Source of the DNA: Desulfuromonadales bacterium
GTDB lineage: Bacteria > Desulfobacterota > Desulfuromonadia > Desulfuromonadales > BM103
Assembly: GCA_030145195.1 (NCBI GenBank)
Contig: JAQYVY010000007.1
Span: 1-64,000, forward strand
DNA: 64,000 bases
Direction: 5' to 3'
In this document: one piece after another, positions 36,283 to 43,871 of the stretch
How positions within the stretch are numbered: the stretch's first letter is position 1
Layout: every line of letters begins with the position of its first letter
Made by a program: the position numbers and the translations under genes
The notes under the pieces: generated by a model
Databases searched by the model: none
Told to the model about the DNA's origin: nothing
The model's input: only the letters and a program-made list of their open reading frames with translations

Positions 36283-36429
36283 TCAGGACATCATCTTGGA
36301 TCCGAGATACGCCAGAGCAGGCCATGCGATCAAAATAGCGGAGACGAAAGCAACGACACCGAGGACGCCCATGACGGCTACGGTGTAACTGGCTTTTACG
36401 GATTCGACGACTGTAGTTGCGTTTTTCAT
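36283..36429 (-). CDS. small membrane peptide A, copy 1 (48 aa)
   Basis: 48 residues starting MKNATTVVESVKASYTVAVM and ending LAYLGSKMMS. An amphipathic N-terminus precedes one membrane-spanning helix with GVLGVVAF, then AWPALAYLGSK. AGGGAG seven bases before the ATG is a good ribosome binding site. It is 27 of 48 residues identical to peptide B, the other gene of its operon, and its translation is identical to copy 2. No known family recognised; no leader with a double glycine. It could be a membrane-protein subunit, a signalling peptide, or a toxin-like peptide; none is shown. Confidence 0.75.
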   Translation of the reverse strand: MKNATTVVESVKASYTVAVMGVLGVVAFVSAILIAWPALAYLGSKMMS

Positions 36430-36491
36430 TGTTGTTCTCCCTGTGGTGTCCCCGCTTTTTGGGGGTGTTTGTTATTCAAAAAAGTGGTGTC

Positions 36492-36638
36492 TTAGTTGAA
36501 CAGTTTTGAGCCAATGTAGGCCAGTGCTGGCCAGGCAATTAGAACCGCCGAGATGAAAGCAAAGATGCCAAGAGCAGCAATAACCATCACCAGATAACTG
36601 CTTTTTACGGTATCCATAAAGCTAGTTTGAGTTTTCAT
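36492..36638 (-). CDS. small membrane peptide B, copy 1 (48 aa)
   Basis: 48 residues starting MKTQTSFMDTVKSSYLVMVI and ending YIGSKLFN, with the shared core FISAVLIAWPALAYIGSK. First gene after the promoter, with AGGAGG before its ATG. It shares length and the Y-x-V-x-V...LGxxAFxSAxLIAWPALAYxGSK pattern with peptide A, so the two arose by duplication. Only one span is predicted. Function unknown. Confidence 0.75.
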   Translation of the reverse strand: MKTQTSFMDTVKSSYLVMVIAALGIFAFISAVLIAWPALAYIGSKLFN

Positions 36639-37080
36639 AACGACCTCCTGTCGATTTGTTGTTTTTTCGTTCCTGATTGTAGCTAAACCTTAACATTAGA
36701 ATATTTTCATGTCAACAAAAAAGATTAAATTATTTTCATACAAGTGCGTTTTATTTGTAAGTCACCGTATTAAAAGATTATTTTAAAAATTAATTTTTCT
36801 GAAAACCCTCTGTGGGAATTTCTGCCCCAGGAGAAAGCGGTCATTTGGTCAGCAATTTGATCAATCACTGGTTGTAATTAGCCATGGCTAATGACGTTTT
36901 CTGGTAGACATTTGATAAATATAGGGTTGTTTTGCCCCGGTCTTGAGCCTTGGACAGAGCGGAAAGGTAGTTTGGCTGGAGTTGGTTTTTGGAGAAAGAT
37001 AAAATCCTCTTTAAAATTTGAAATAGGGCCTGTTTAATTTAAAAACAAGTCTTATCAACCTACCTTTGTAGAATGCAGCC
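36639..37080. other. intergenic region of the first duplicated unit
   Basis: 442 AT-rich bases with no gene. It holds the minus-strand peptide promoter, a 16-bp palindrome ATTAGCCATGGCTAAT (36877-36892), and near its right end a decayed copy of the regulator promoter (TTGAAA...TAAAAA) and operator (CAAGTCTTATCAA at 37046-37058). It aligns with 37634-38055. Confidence 0.7.
36687..36715 (-). promoter_or_regulatory. peptide operon promoter, copy 1
   Basis: TTGACA and TAAGGT with a 17-base spacer, 49 bases before the first ATG. The sequence is conserved at the same place in copy 2. Confidence 0.7.
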
Positions 37081-37173
37081 ATGCGGTGTGGTTTCATCAA
37101 TGCCTTCGAACTTGAGCACGAAGAAGAGGAGTTGCAGACATGGTTGAAAAGATATAAGGCTGGAATGGGATAA
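37081..37173 (+). pseudogene. duplicated tail of the response regulator, chimeric mini-ORF
   Basis: An ATG followed by RCGFINAFELEHEEEELQTW and LKRYKAGMG, then a stop: 30 residues almost identical to the end of the response regulator at 35401. The ATG sits where the start codon of the GntR-type gene would be in the second unit, so the mini-ORF joins that gene's start to the regulator tail. It marks the junction of a tandem duplication and is unlikely to be functional. Confidence 0.8.
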
Positions 37174-37200
37174 AGTTTCTACCTGAACTCAATATATACA

Positions 37201-37240
37201 GACAAAGGCCGCACCCTTCTAATGGGTCGCGGCCTTTGTC
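37201..37240. terminator. bidirectional terminator, second unit
   Basis: GACAAAGGCCGC / GCGGCCTTTGTC stem with inner ACCC/GGGT and one bulge. Counterpart of the hairpin at 36175, with several compensated changes. Confidence 0.85.
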
Positions 37241-37277
37241 TGTTCTGGTCGGAGGAGCTTAACCTCCGCTGGTATTC

Positions 37278-37424
37278 TCAGGACATCATCTTGGATCCGA
37301 GATACGCCAGAGCAGGCCATGCGATCAAAATAGCGGAGACGAAAGCAACGACACCAAGGACGCCCATGACGGCTACGGTGTAACTGGCTTTTACGGATTC
37401 GACGACTGTAGTTGCGTTTTTCAT
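37278..37424 (-). CDS. small membrane peptide A, copy 2 (48 aa)
   Basis: Protein identical to copy 1 at 36283. The gene differs by a single synonymous base (a Leu codon). The same ribosome binding site and spacing to peptide B are kept. Second gene of the second peptide operon. Confidence 0.75.
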   Translation of the reverse strand: MKNATTVVESVKASYTVAVMGVLGVVAFVSAILIAWPALAYLGSKMMS

Positions 37425-37486
37425 TGTTGTTCTCCCTGTGGTGTCCCCGCTTTTTGGGGGTGTTTGTTATTCAAAAAAGTGGTCTC

Positions 37487-37633
37487 TTAGTTGAACAGTT
37501 TTGAGCCAATGTAGGCCAGTGCTGGCCAGGCAATTAGAACCGCCGAGATGAAAGCAAAGATGCCAAGAGCAGCAATAACCATCACGAGATAACTGCTTTT
37601 TACGGTATCCATAAAGCTAGTTTGAGTTTTCAT
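37487..37633 (-). CDS. small membrane peptide B, copy 2 (48 aa)
   Basis: Protein identical to copy 1 at 36492, again with one synonymous base change (CTG to CTC, Leu). First gene after the second promoter. The preserved AGGAGG site and reading frame support expression of both copies. Confidence 0.75.
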   Translation of the reverse strand: MKTQTSFMDTVKSSYLVMVIAALGIFAFISAVLIAWPALAYIGSKLFN

Positions 37634-37681
37634 AACGACCTCCTGTCGATTTGTTGTTTTTTCGTTCCTGATTGTGGCTAA

Positions 37682-37710
37682 ACCTTAACATTAGAATATT
37701 TTCATGTCAA
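37682..37710 (-). promoter_or_regulatory. peptide operon promoter, copy 2
   Basis: TTGACA and TAAGGT with a 17-base spacer, the same as copy 1. Confidence 0.7.
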
Positions 37711-37993
37711 CAAAAAAGATTAAATTATTTTCATCCAAGCGCGATTTGTTTATAAGTGTATGTATTTAAGACGTTTTTAAAATTAATCTTTATTATACTC
37801 CCTCTGTAAGAATCCCGGCCCTAGGGGAGTGGAAGCGGACATTTGGTCAGGCATTGGCTTTTATTGATTATTGTTAATGGTGTTTTTAGGTAGACATTTG
37901 CCAAATATAGGGTTGTTTTGAGCCCTGTACAGAGCGGAAAGGTGGTTTGGAGGGGGTCGATTTTATTGGGAGCGAGAAAGTCCTCTTTAAGTT

Positions 37994-38035
37994 TTGAAAT
38001 GAGGCCCTGTTTATGTTAAAAATTGGTCTTACCAA
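37994..38035 (+). promoter_or_regulatory. promoter and operator of the FadR/LldR-type regulator
   Basis: TTGAAA and TAAAAA are 17 bases apart. Directly after the -10, TTGGTCTTACCAA (38023-38035) is a perfect TTGGT-N3-ACCAA inverted repeat, the form bound by FadR-branch regulators such as LldR and FadR. Its place over the start point suggests autorepression. Confidence 0.65.
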
Positions 38036-38055
38036 CTTACATTTGGAGAAAAGGC

Positions 38056-38784
38056 ATGACCATTGTTTTTGAGCCCATAAAACCAAAGAAGATTTCTGAG
38101 GAAATTGTTGAGCAGATCAAGGCACTGATTTCTCGCGGCAAACTCAAGCCCGGGGATCGGGTTCCTTCAGAACGTGAACTGGCCACCATGCTTGGTGTCA
38201 GCCGACCCTCGGTTCGAGAGGCGATCATGGTGTTGGAGGCGCTCGGTTTTCTCGATTCTCGTCAGGGCGGCGGAACCTTCGTGCGCGCTTTGACCCAAAC
38301 CAGCATTACTGACCCGCTCACCAGATTGGTCGAGGAGAATGATCCTGAGCTTCTGCGCGCTCTTGTTGAAGTCAGGATGGGGCTGGAAGGCTGGTCCGCC
38401 TATTTGGCCGCAAAGCGCGCAACCGAACAAGATCTTGCCGAGATGCAACGCCTTTATCGAATTATGGAAGAACAGGCAGCCAAAGGCGGTTGGGTTTCTG
38501 AGATAGATGCCGAGTTCCACTATGCAATCACTACAGCCAGCCACAACAGCCTGCAGATGCATGTCCTCGACTCCATTCACACCCTATTTCATACCACGAT
38601 CCAGGTGGCGCTCATGGAGTTCTATCAACAGAAAGGTCATGTGCAACGATTGCTCACCCAGCACCGTGAGATCATGGAAGCGATTGCCGCTCACGACCCA
38701 GAACTGGCTCGGCTGAAGATGATTGGACACTTGACTATGGTCGAGGAGAAGATGGCTGAATTGCTTAATGCGAGAAGTCGCTAA
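38056..38784 (+). CDS. FadR/LldR-type GntR regulator
   Basis: 242 residues from the ATG at 38056 (GGAG seven bases upstream). N-terminal winged helix: EEIVEQIKALISRGKLKPGD, RVPSERELATMLGVSRPSVREAI and SRQGGGTFV. The FCD effector domain from about residue 90 shows EVRMGLEGWSAYLA, DAEFHYAITTASHNSLQMHVL and AHDPELARLKMIGHL, with the His/Asp metal ligands. These regulators sense lactate, glycolate or related acids, which fits the lut operon next to it. Confidence 0.92.
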   Translation: MTIVFEPIKPKKISEEIVEQIKALISRGKLKPGDRVPSERELATMLGVSRPSVREAIMVLEALGFLDSRQGGGTFVRALTQTSITDPLTRLVEENDPELLRALVEVRMGLEGWSAYLAAKRATEQDLAEMQRLYRIMEEQAAKGGWVSEIDAEFHYAITTASHNSLQMHVLDSIHTLFHTTIQVALMEFYQQKGHVQRLLTQHREIMEAIAAHDPELARLKMIGHLTMVEEKMAELLNARSR

Positions 38785-38822
38785 AGACAAGGGGAGGTCT
38801 TTAGCTACTTTGGTTTGCAGCT

Positions 38823-39150
38823 TTAGCCTCTCGGCATTGCCATGCTGAGCAGTTCAGTCACATGGACTACCCGCTGTTGCATGCCCGCCTGTTTAAGTCC
38901 CCAGGCCAGTTGCAGATGACAGCCAGGATTAGCCGTAACCAGCAGTTCGGCTCCGGTTGACTGAACATTCTCAAGTTTACGTTCCAGGATCTGCTGACTC
39001 TCGAAGGTGTACTTGAGGCTGAAGGTCGCGGCGCTACCGCAGCACCAACTGGCCTCGCTCATTTCGCGGTAATCAATGCCTGGGATTGCTTTGATCAGGT
39101 CACGCGGTTGTTTGCTGATTCCCTGGGCGTGACAGAGATGACAGGGTTCT
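38823..39150 (-). pseudogene. truncated glcF-like (glycolate oxidase iron-sulphur subunit) gene
   Basis: Only the C-terminal cysteine-rich CCG part remains: PCHLCHAQGISKQPRDLIKA, then WCCGSAATFSLKYTF and VTANPGCHLQLAWGLKQAG up to a normal stop. The 4Fe-4S domain and the first CCG repeat are missing and the reading frame upstream (MFLPRHTTLIRV) is unrelated. The break lies about 50 bases from the lutC-like gene on the other strand, so acquisition of or rearrangement around the lut operon may have removed the rest. Confidence 0.75.
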
Positions 39151-39175
39151 GGAACCCGTATTAGGGTTGTATGTC

Positions 39176-39188
39176 TTGGTAAGAACAA
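39176..39188 (+). promoter_or_regulatory. FadR/LldR-type operator before the lut operon
   Basis: TTGGTAAGAACAA matches TTGGT-N3-ACCAA with one mismatch and lies 21 bases before the lutC-like ATG. Compare the perfect site at 38023. Confidence 0.5.
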
Positions 39189-39209
39189 TTAACAGCGGGA
39201 GTGCGTTTG

Positions 39210-39773
39210 ATGCAAGAAGAGAGACTGGTCGCAGTTTTTAGTGAATCCGCCCGCGCCGTTGGGTCCGAGGTTTCTATTGTCGCAGATGTTGAAGCCGTGG
39301 TGGACTACGTCAAGCAACTGACGACTTGTTTGGTCATGGTGCCGGACTTTGCCTCGGCAAAACGGCTTGACCTGGTTTCCGCCCTCAAGGCATCCGGAGT
39401 CGCGCTGGTGCAAGAAGATCTCCGCCAGGGCGCTGCCACTGCTGCAGTCGGGGTGACCGGAGCCAATTTTGCTTTTGCCGCCACCGGCACGGTGGTACTG
39501 GAAAGCACCCGCGAAGACATCCGTCTGGCAACCACCCTGCCGGAGCATCACGTAGTGCTGCTCGATCCGGCCAAGATTCTCGAAGACGATCTGGCTGCAG
39601 TCCCTCATCTGCGGAGCTTCCATCAGAACAGCCCGCGCAACTATCTGGCCTATATTACAGGCCCGAGCCGCACCGCGGATATCGAGCGAGTGCTGACTAT
39701 CGGTGTTCATGGTCCGAAGCAACTGCATATTCTGCTCTTCACCGGCCTTTCCAATGATCCGTTGGAAATGTAG
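39210..39773 (+). CDS. LutC-like LUD-domain protein
   Basis: 187 residues from the ATG at 39210 (GGGAG upstream; a GTG three codons earlier is possible). The LUD fold is visible in ATAAVGVTGANFAFAATGTV, VVLESTREDIRLATTLPEHH and YLAYITGPSRTADIERVLTI, followed by GVHGPKQLHILL, the typical end of LutC/YkgG. LutC is part of the iron-sulphur lactate oxidation complex LutABC. Here it is slightly short. The lutAB fusion follows 31 bases later. Confidence 0.92.
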   Translation: MQEERLVAVFSESARAVGSEVSIVADVEAVVDYVKQLTTCLVMVPDFASAKRLDLVSALKASGVALVQEDLRQGAATAAVGVTGANFAFAATGTVVLESTREDIRLATTLPEHHVVLLDPAKILEDDLAAVPHLRSFHQNSPRNYLAYITGPSRTADIERVLTIGVHGPKQLHILLFTGLSNDPLEM

Positions 39774-39804
39774 TCGAGCAGGCTTGACTATTAAGGATTA
39801 AATC

Positions 39805-41952
39805 ATGAATAAAGTTCGCGCCAAGGAATACCAGGTCCGCATAGATCATGCATTGGCGACGCCGAAATTGCAGGAGGCCCTACACAAATTCGGCGACGCT
39901 TTTCTGCTCGCCCGCGAAAAAGCCTTCAGCCAATATGATTTTGAGGCGTTGCGGCTAGCGATCGCCGACTGCAAGGATGAGGTGGCCGCACATCGCCAAC
40001 AGTATCTTGAGCAGTTCATCGCCAATGCCGAGGCCGCAGGCGCAACGGTTTACCAGGCCAAAACCGCCGCTGACGCCAACACCTATATTGCCGAACTGGC
40101 CAAGTCCAGAGGGGTCAAGCTGGCTGTCAAGAGCAAGAGTATGGCGAGTGAAGAGACCCATCTTAATAACGCTCTCAAGGGTGCCGGTGTCGAGGCGCTC
40201 GAGACCGATCTTGGCGAATGGATTATTCAGCTCGCCGGTCAGCGCCCCAGTCACATGGTGATGCCAGCGATCCACATGTTTAAAGAAGAGGTCGCGGAAC
40301 TGTTCAGTAAGGTGACCGGTAGCGAGGAACCTGCTGAAATCGAGCATCTGGTGCAGGTCGCTCGCGAGCAGTTGCGCCAAGGCTACCTCGATGCTGACAT
40401 GGGGATTACCGGGGCCAACATCGCAGTGGCTGAAACAGGCGGCATTGCCTTGATTACCAATGAGGGCAATGCCAGGCTGGTCTCGACCCTGCCGAAGATT
40501 CACGTCGCCCTGCTCGGGGTGGAGAAGATCGTACCGACCCTCGAGGATGCGGCGACCATCATCCGAACCCTGCCGAAGAACGCCACCGGCCAGTTGCTGA
40601 CCTCATACGTTACCTGGATCCGCGGCGCGGTTCCCTGTGGTGACGGTGACAAAGAGCTGCACCTAGTGCTGCTCGACAACGGCCGCAGTGCTCTAGCCGA
40701 GTCGCCGCAGTGCCGTGACGCACTGCGTTGTATCAAGTGCGGCGCCTGTGCCAACGTCTGCCCGGTTTATCAGACCGTCGGCGGCCATGTCTTCGGCCAT
40801 GTCTACATTGGTGCGATCGGCATCATTCTGACAGCTTTCTTTCACGGTTTGGACAAGGCCGCCGAGATCGTTCGCGCCTGCATCGGCTGCCGCGCCTGCG
40901 TCACGGTCTGCCCGTCGAACATCGATCTGGAAAATATCATTCTCAGTCTGCGTGAGACCATTGGCCACGAAGAGGGAATCGGGCTTGGCAAGTCGATCGT
41001 CTTCCGCAAGGTGATGCGTAACCGTAAACTGTTCCACAGCCTGATCCGGGCCGCCTCCATGCTACAGAAACCTGTTACCGGCGGGCAACGCACCATTCGT
41101 CATCTACCACTCTTCTTCTCTTCACTGACCGAGTGGCGAACGTTGCCTGCGGTCGCCGAAAAATCGCTGCGCGACCAGTGGCAAAAGATTCCACAGAAGA
41201 TCGAAAAGCCACGTTTCAAGGTCGCACTGTTTGGCGGCTGTGCCAATGACTTCCTTTACCCGGAACTCGGCATTGACCTGATCAAGGTGATGAATAAACT
41301 GGATGTCGAAGTCTCTTACCCGCTCGATCAGAACTGCTGTGGGGTGCCGGCTCTTTATTCAGGAGACAAGGAAACAGCCGTTGCGCTGGCCGAACAGAAT
41401 ATTGCCGCAATGCTCAAGGACGATCCTGATTTCGTCTTGACCACCTGTCCGACCTGCACCATGGCGTTGCAAAGGGATTTTGTCGAATTTCTCAAGGACA
41501 ATCCGGTTTGGGCTGCCAGGGCTGAGCATCTGGCAGAAATCACGGTTGATGCTGCCGGCTTCATCGTCAACCAGCTTGGTGCCGCCGAGGTCTTCAAAGG
41601 GGAGGCTGTCCCAGAAAAAGTCACCTATCATGACTCCTGTCATCTTAAACGCGGCGCAGGGGTCTGGAAAGAACCGCGCGAGCTATTGACAACCTCTGGA
41701 CTGGATTTGGTCGAGATGGAGCATGCTGATCGCTGCTGTGGTTTTGGCGGTTCCTATTCATTGACCAGTCACCCTGACATTTCCAAGCAGATTCTTGGCG
41801 ACAAGATCAGGGATATTGAAAAAAGCGGAGCCACCTGTGTCGCCATGGATTGTCCTGGCTGTATGCTACAGTTGCGTGGTGGGCTGGAGAAGCAGGAGAA
41901 AGACATACGCGTCAAACATACCATTGAACTGCTTGCAGAGGCCCTTAAATGA
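39805..41952 (+). CDS. fused LutB-LutA iron-sulphur oxidoreductase
   Basis: 715 residues. N-terminal LutB part with a LUD domain (GITGANIAVAETGGIALITN, YVTWIRGAVPCGDGD), then two 4Fe-4S binding motifs, CIKCGACANVCP near residue 310 and CIGCRACVTVCP near 360, and a LutA/CCG part with NCCGVPALYSGD, TTCPTCTMAL, YHDSCHLKRGAG and CCGFGGSYSLTSHP. This fused form is known from lactate-oxidising deltaproteobacteria. Together with the LutC-like protein it would oxidise L-lactate or a related 2-hydroxyacid. Substrate not proven. Ribosome binding site is only AAGGA. Confidence 0.93.
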   Translation: MNKVRAKEYQVRIDHALATPKLQEALHKFGDAFLLAREKAFSQYDFEALRLAIADCKDEVAAHRQQYLEQFIANAEAAGATVYQAKTAADANTYIAELAKSRGVKLAVKSKSMASEETHLNNALKGAGVEALETDLGEWIIQLAGQRPSHMVMPAIHMFKEEVAELFSKVTGSEEPAEIEHLVQVAREQLRQGYLDADMGITGANIAVAETGGIALITNEGNARLVSTLPKIHVALLGVEKIVPTLEDAATIIRTLPKNATGQLLTSYVTWIRGAVPCGDGDKELHLVLLDNGRSALAESPQCRDALRCIKCGACANVCPVYQTVGGHVFGHVYIGAIGIILTAFFHGLDKAAEIVRACIGCRACVTVCPSNIDLENIILSLRETIGHEEGIGLGKSIVFRKVMRNRKLFHSLIRAASMLQKPVTGGQRTIRHLPLFFSSLTEWRTLPAVAEKSLRDQWQKIPQKIEKPRFKVALFGGCANDFLYPELGIDLIKVMNKLDVEVSYPLDQNCCGVPALYSGDKETAVALAEQNIAAMLKDDPDFVLTTCPTCTMALQRDFVEFLKDNPVWAARAEHLAEITVDAAGFIVNQLGAAEVFKGEAVPEKVTYHDSCHLKRGAGVWKEPRELLTTSGLDLVEMEHADRCCGFGGSYSLTSHPDISKQILGDKIRDIEKSGATCVAMDCPGCMLQLRGGLEKQEKDIRVKHTIELLAEALK

Positions 41953-43064
41953 TCGACTACTGCGATAATCTGAGCAAAGCAACCGTTCGCGTCTCAAGGC
42001 CTGAGCTACTTACTATGGTCCGCCTGATTCGCCTGCTGGACCGACTCAGTCGTCATTCTGCCTATCGTGAGTGCGTTTATGCGAGCGTACCGGAGGTGGC
42101 GAGCTTCGACCCTGGCCATGACGCGGTGATGATGTGCTATGATTTTCATCTGACAGCAGAGGGCCCCCGACTGATTGAAGTCAACACCAATGCCGGTGGC
42201 GGCTTGCTCGCCTACTTGGCGCACCAACCTGTACAGAGTTCCCCTCTTGAGATCAATTCTAAGCTAAAAAATCGTTTGCTAGCGATGTTTAGCTCCGAGA
42301 TGCAACAGTTTTCTGGTGGCAAAAAGTCGAAACCAAACCGTATAGTCATCATAGATGAGACACCAGAGCAACAGTATCTCTACGGTGAGATGCAGGCCTT
42401 TGCCTCCCTGCTGACCTCCAGTGGGATTCCAACTGAAATCGCGGAACCGCATCAACTCAAGGCCGATGCGGACGGCATTACTCTCAATGGTGCCGTGATC
42501 GACATGATCTATAATCGTCACTGCGACTTTTATCTCGAAAGCGAGAATTTGGCCGGAGTCCGAAGCGCCTACCTCAATCACTCCGTCTGCTTAACACCGA
42601 ACCCGCACATGTATGGGTTATTAGCTGACAAACGCCGCCTGGTTCTCTGGAGTGACCCGGAGCTGATTTCTCAAATGTCATTATCCGCAACTGACCAGAA
42701 GTTGCTAACAGCTTGCGTGCCACCAAGCTTTTTGCTGGCAGATCTGAGCGGCGATGAAGTCTGGCGTGCGCGTAAGTCCTGGGTCTTCAAGCCAGTGACA
42801 CGATTCGGCAGTCGTGGCGTCTTGCTCGGTGCAAAGATAAGTCGTTCTCGATTTAATAAATTGTTGCCAGAAGAAACCCTGGTGCAGCAATTAGCCCTTC
42901 CGTCACTGACCGAAGTGCCCGAATACGGCTCGATGAAAACCGACCTGCGTCTCTATGCCTATCGCGGTAGGGTGCTGGGGGTCACTGCCCGTCTTTATCA
43001 AGGCCAAGTGACCAACCTCCGAACCCCCGGTGGCGGCTTCGCACCAATAAAAACGACTCTTTAA
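41949..43064 (+). CDS. ATP-grasp-like protein coupled to lutAB
   Basis: 371 residues; its ATG overlaps the lutAB stop (ATGA). It resembles ATP-grasp carboxylate-amine ligases: LIEVNTNAGGGLLAYLA near residue 75, a nucleotide-binding Lys in SWVFKPVTRFGSRGVLLG near 275, and the metal/ATP region MKTDLRLYAYRGRVLGVTAR...TNLRTPGGGFAPI at the end. No known family was recognised, and the position of the EVNTN motif before the FKP motif is unusual. The link to lactate oxidation is inference from coupling. It could make a peptide-like or amide product. Confidence 0.7.
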   Translation: MIDYCDNLSKATVRVSRPELLTMVRLIRLLDRLSRHSAYRECVYASVPEVASFDPGHDAVMMCYDFHLTAEGPRLIEVNTNAGGGLLAYLAHQPVQSSPLEINSKLKNRLLAMFSSEMQQFSGGKKSKPNRIVIIDETPEQQYLYGEMQAFASLLTSSGIPTEIAEPHQLKADADGITLNGAVIDMIYNRHCDFYLESENLAGVRSAYLNHSVCLTPNPHMYGLLADKRRLVLWSDPELISQMSLSATDQKLLTACVPPSFLLADLSGDEVWRARKSWVFKPVTRFGSRGVLLGAKISRSRFNKLLPEETLVQQLALPSLTEVPEYGSMKTDLRLYAYRGRVLGVTARLYQGQVTNLRTPGGGFAPIKTTL

Positions 43065-43202
43065 AAAAGGTGCAAAGAGAAAAAGGTTGACGCTTTCACC
43101 TTTCAGAATTAAAATCAACTAACCGTAGCCGGACAATATTGAGCCTCACCGCTTCCCTGCACAACACCTTTACCACCTAGCTCTGCCTGGAATATTTAAT
43201 TT

Positions 43203-43871
43203 ATGGTTTTTGATTTTGAGTGTGAAAATGGTTCCCGCAATAAGTTGATACTGTCGCTGTCCAGCTTCGGAGGGCTCGCATTATTGCTCAGCGGCTACAC
43301 GATCAGTAGTAGCTATCTGTCGGTGTCCGGCTATGGTAGTTGGGGGGTCTCTGGTCAAGAGTTGGTCGTTTGGTTCAGCCTACTTGGTATAGCGATTATG
43401 GCTGTCTCTTTGGTCGTTGGATTGTTTTTTAGTAAAGCCCGGTGTACTTCCCTTGCGATACTACTCGGTTCCGGCCTGCTGGTCACGATGATCCTGATAT
43501 CCCTCAAGTGTGCCGACACCATCAGAATGGATGGTTTTCACCGTTTAACCCAGGAAGCAGGGCCTCTTATCACGGCAATCAATGCTTATGAGAAAAAAAA
43601 TGGTCATCCACCGCAAAGCCTGAAACAGTTGTCAACAGAGTCTCTTTCCAGAGACAACATCAAAGGTGGGGCCTTGCCAGAGTTCGACTATTATCCCGGT
43701 CCCCACGCTTTTGAGCGTTATCACGGAAACCCCTGGGTTTTGATATTACAAACCCCAACCGGTCCGTTAAAATGGGACATGTTTCTTTACTACCCGTTAC
43801 AAAACTATCCTACCTTAGGCCTCGGTGGTTGGTTTGAAAAGGTCGATGAATGGGCATATGTCCATGAATAA
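43203..43871 (+). CDS. membrane protein with pseudopilin-like soluble part
   Basis: 222 residues. Three hydrophobic spans in the first 105 residues (LSLSSFGGLALLLSGYTISS, LVVWFSLLGIAIMAVSLVVG, LAILLGSGLLVTMILISL), then a soluble domain starting LITAINAYEKKNGHPPQSLK, a pattern seen in pseudopilin and related proteins where the helix leads into a short loop domain. Ends GGWFEKVDEWAYVHE. No ribosome binding site is obvious. Family unknown. The gene stands alone. Confidence 0.6.
   Translation: MVFDFECENGSRNKLILSLSSFGGLALLLSGYTISSSYLSVSGYGSWGVSGQELVVWFSLLGIAIMAVSLVVGLFFSKARCTSLAILLGSGLLVTMILISLKCADTIRMDGFHRLTQEAGPLITAINAYEKKNGHPPQSLKQLSTESLSRDNIKGGALPEFDYYPGPHAFERYHGNPWVLILQTPTGPLKWDMFLYYPLQNYPTLGLGGWFEKVDEWAYVHE

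Larger units (their letters stand above)
37634..38055. other. intergenic region of the second duplicated unit
   Basis: 422 bases without a gene, holding the peptide operon promoter on the minus strand and the promoter and operator of the GntR-type regulator on the plus strand. The left 120 bases match unit 1 closely; the rest matches only about three bases in four. Confidence 0.7.

Noticed and set aside
36148-38055. CRISPR array or tRNA cluster
   Set aside because: The repeats are two long coding units, not short direct repeats with spacers, and no cloverleaf was found.
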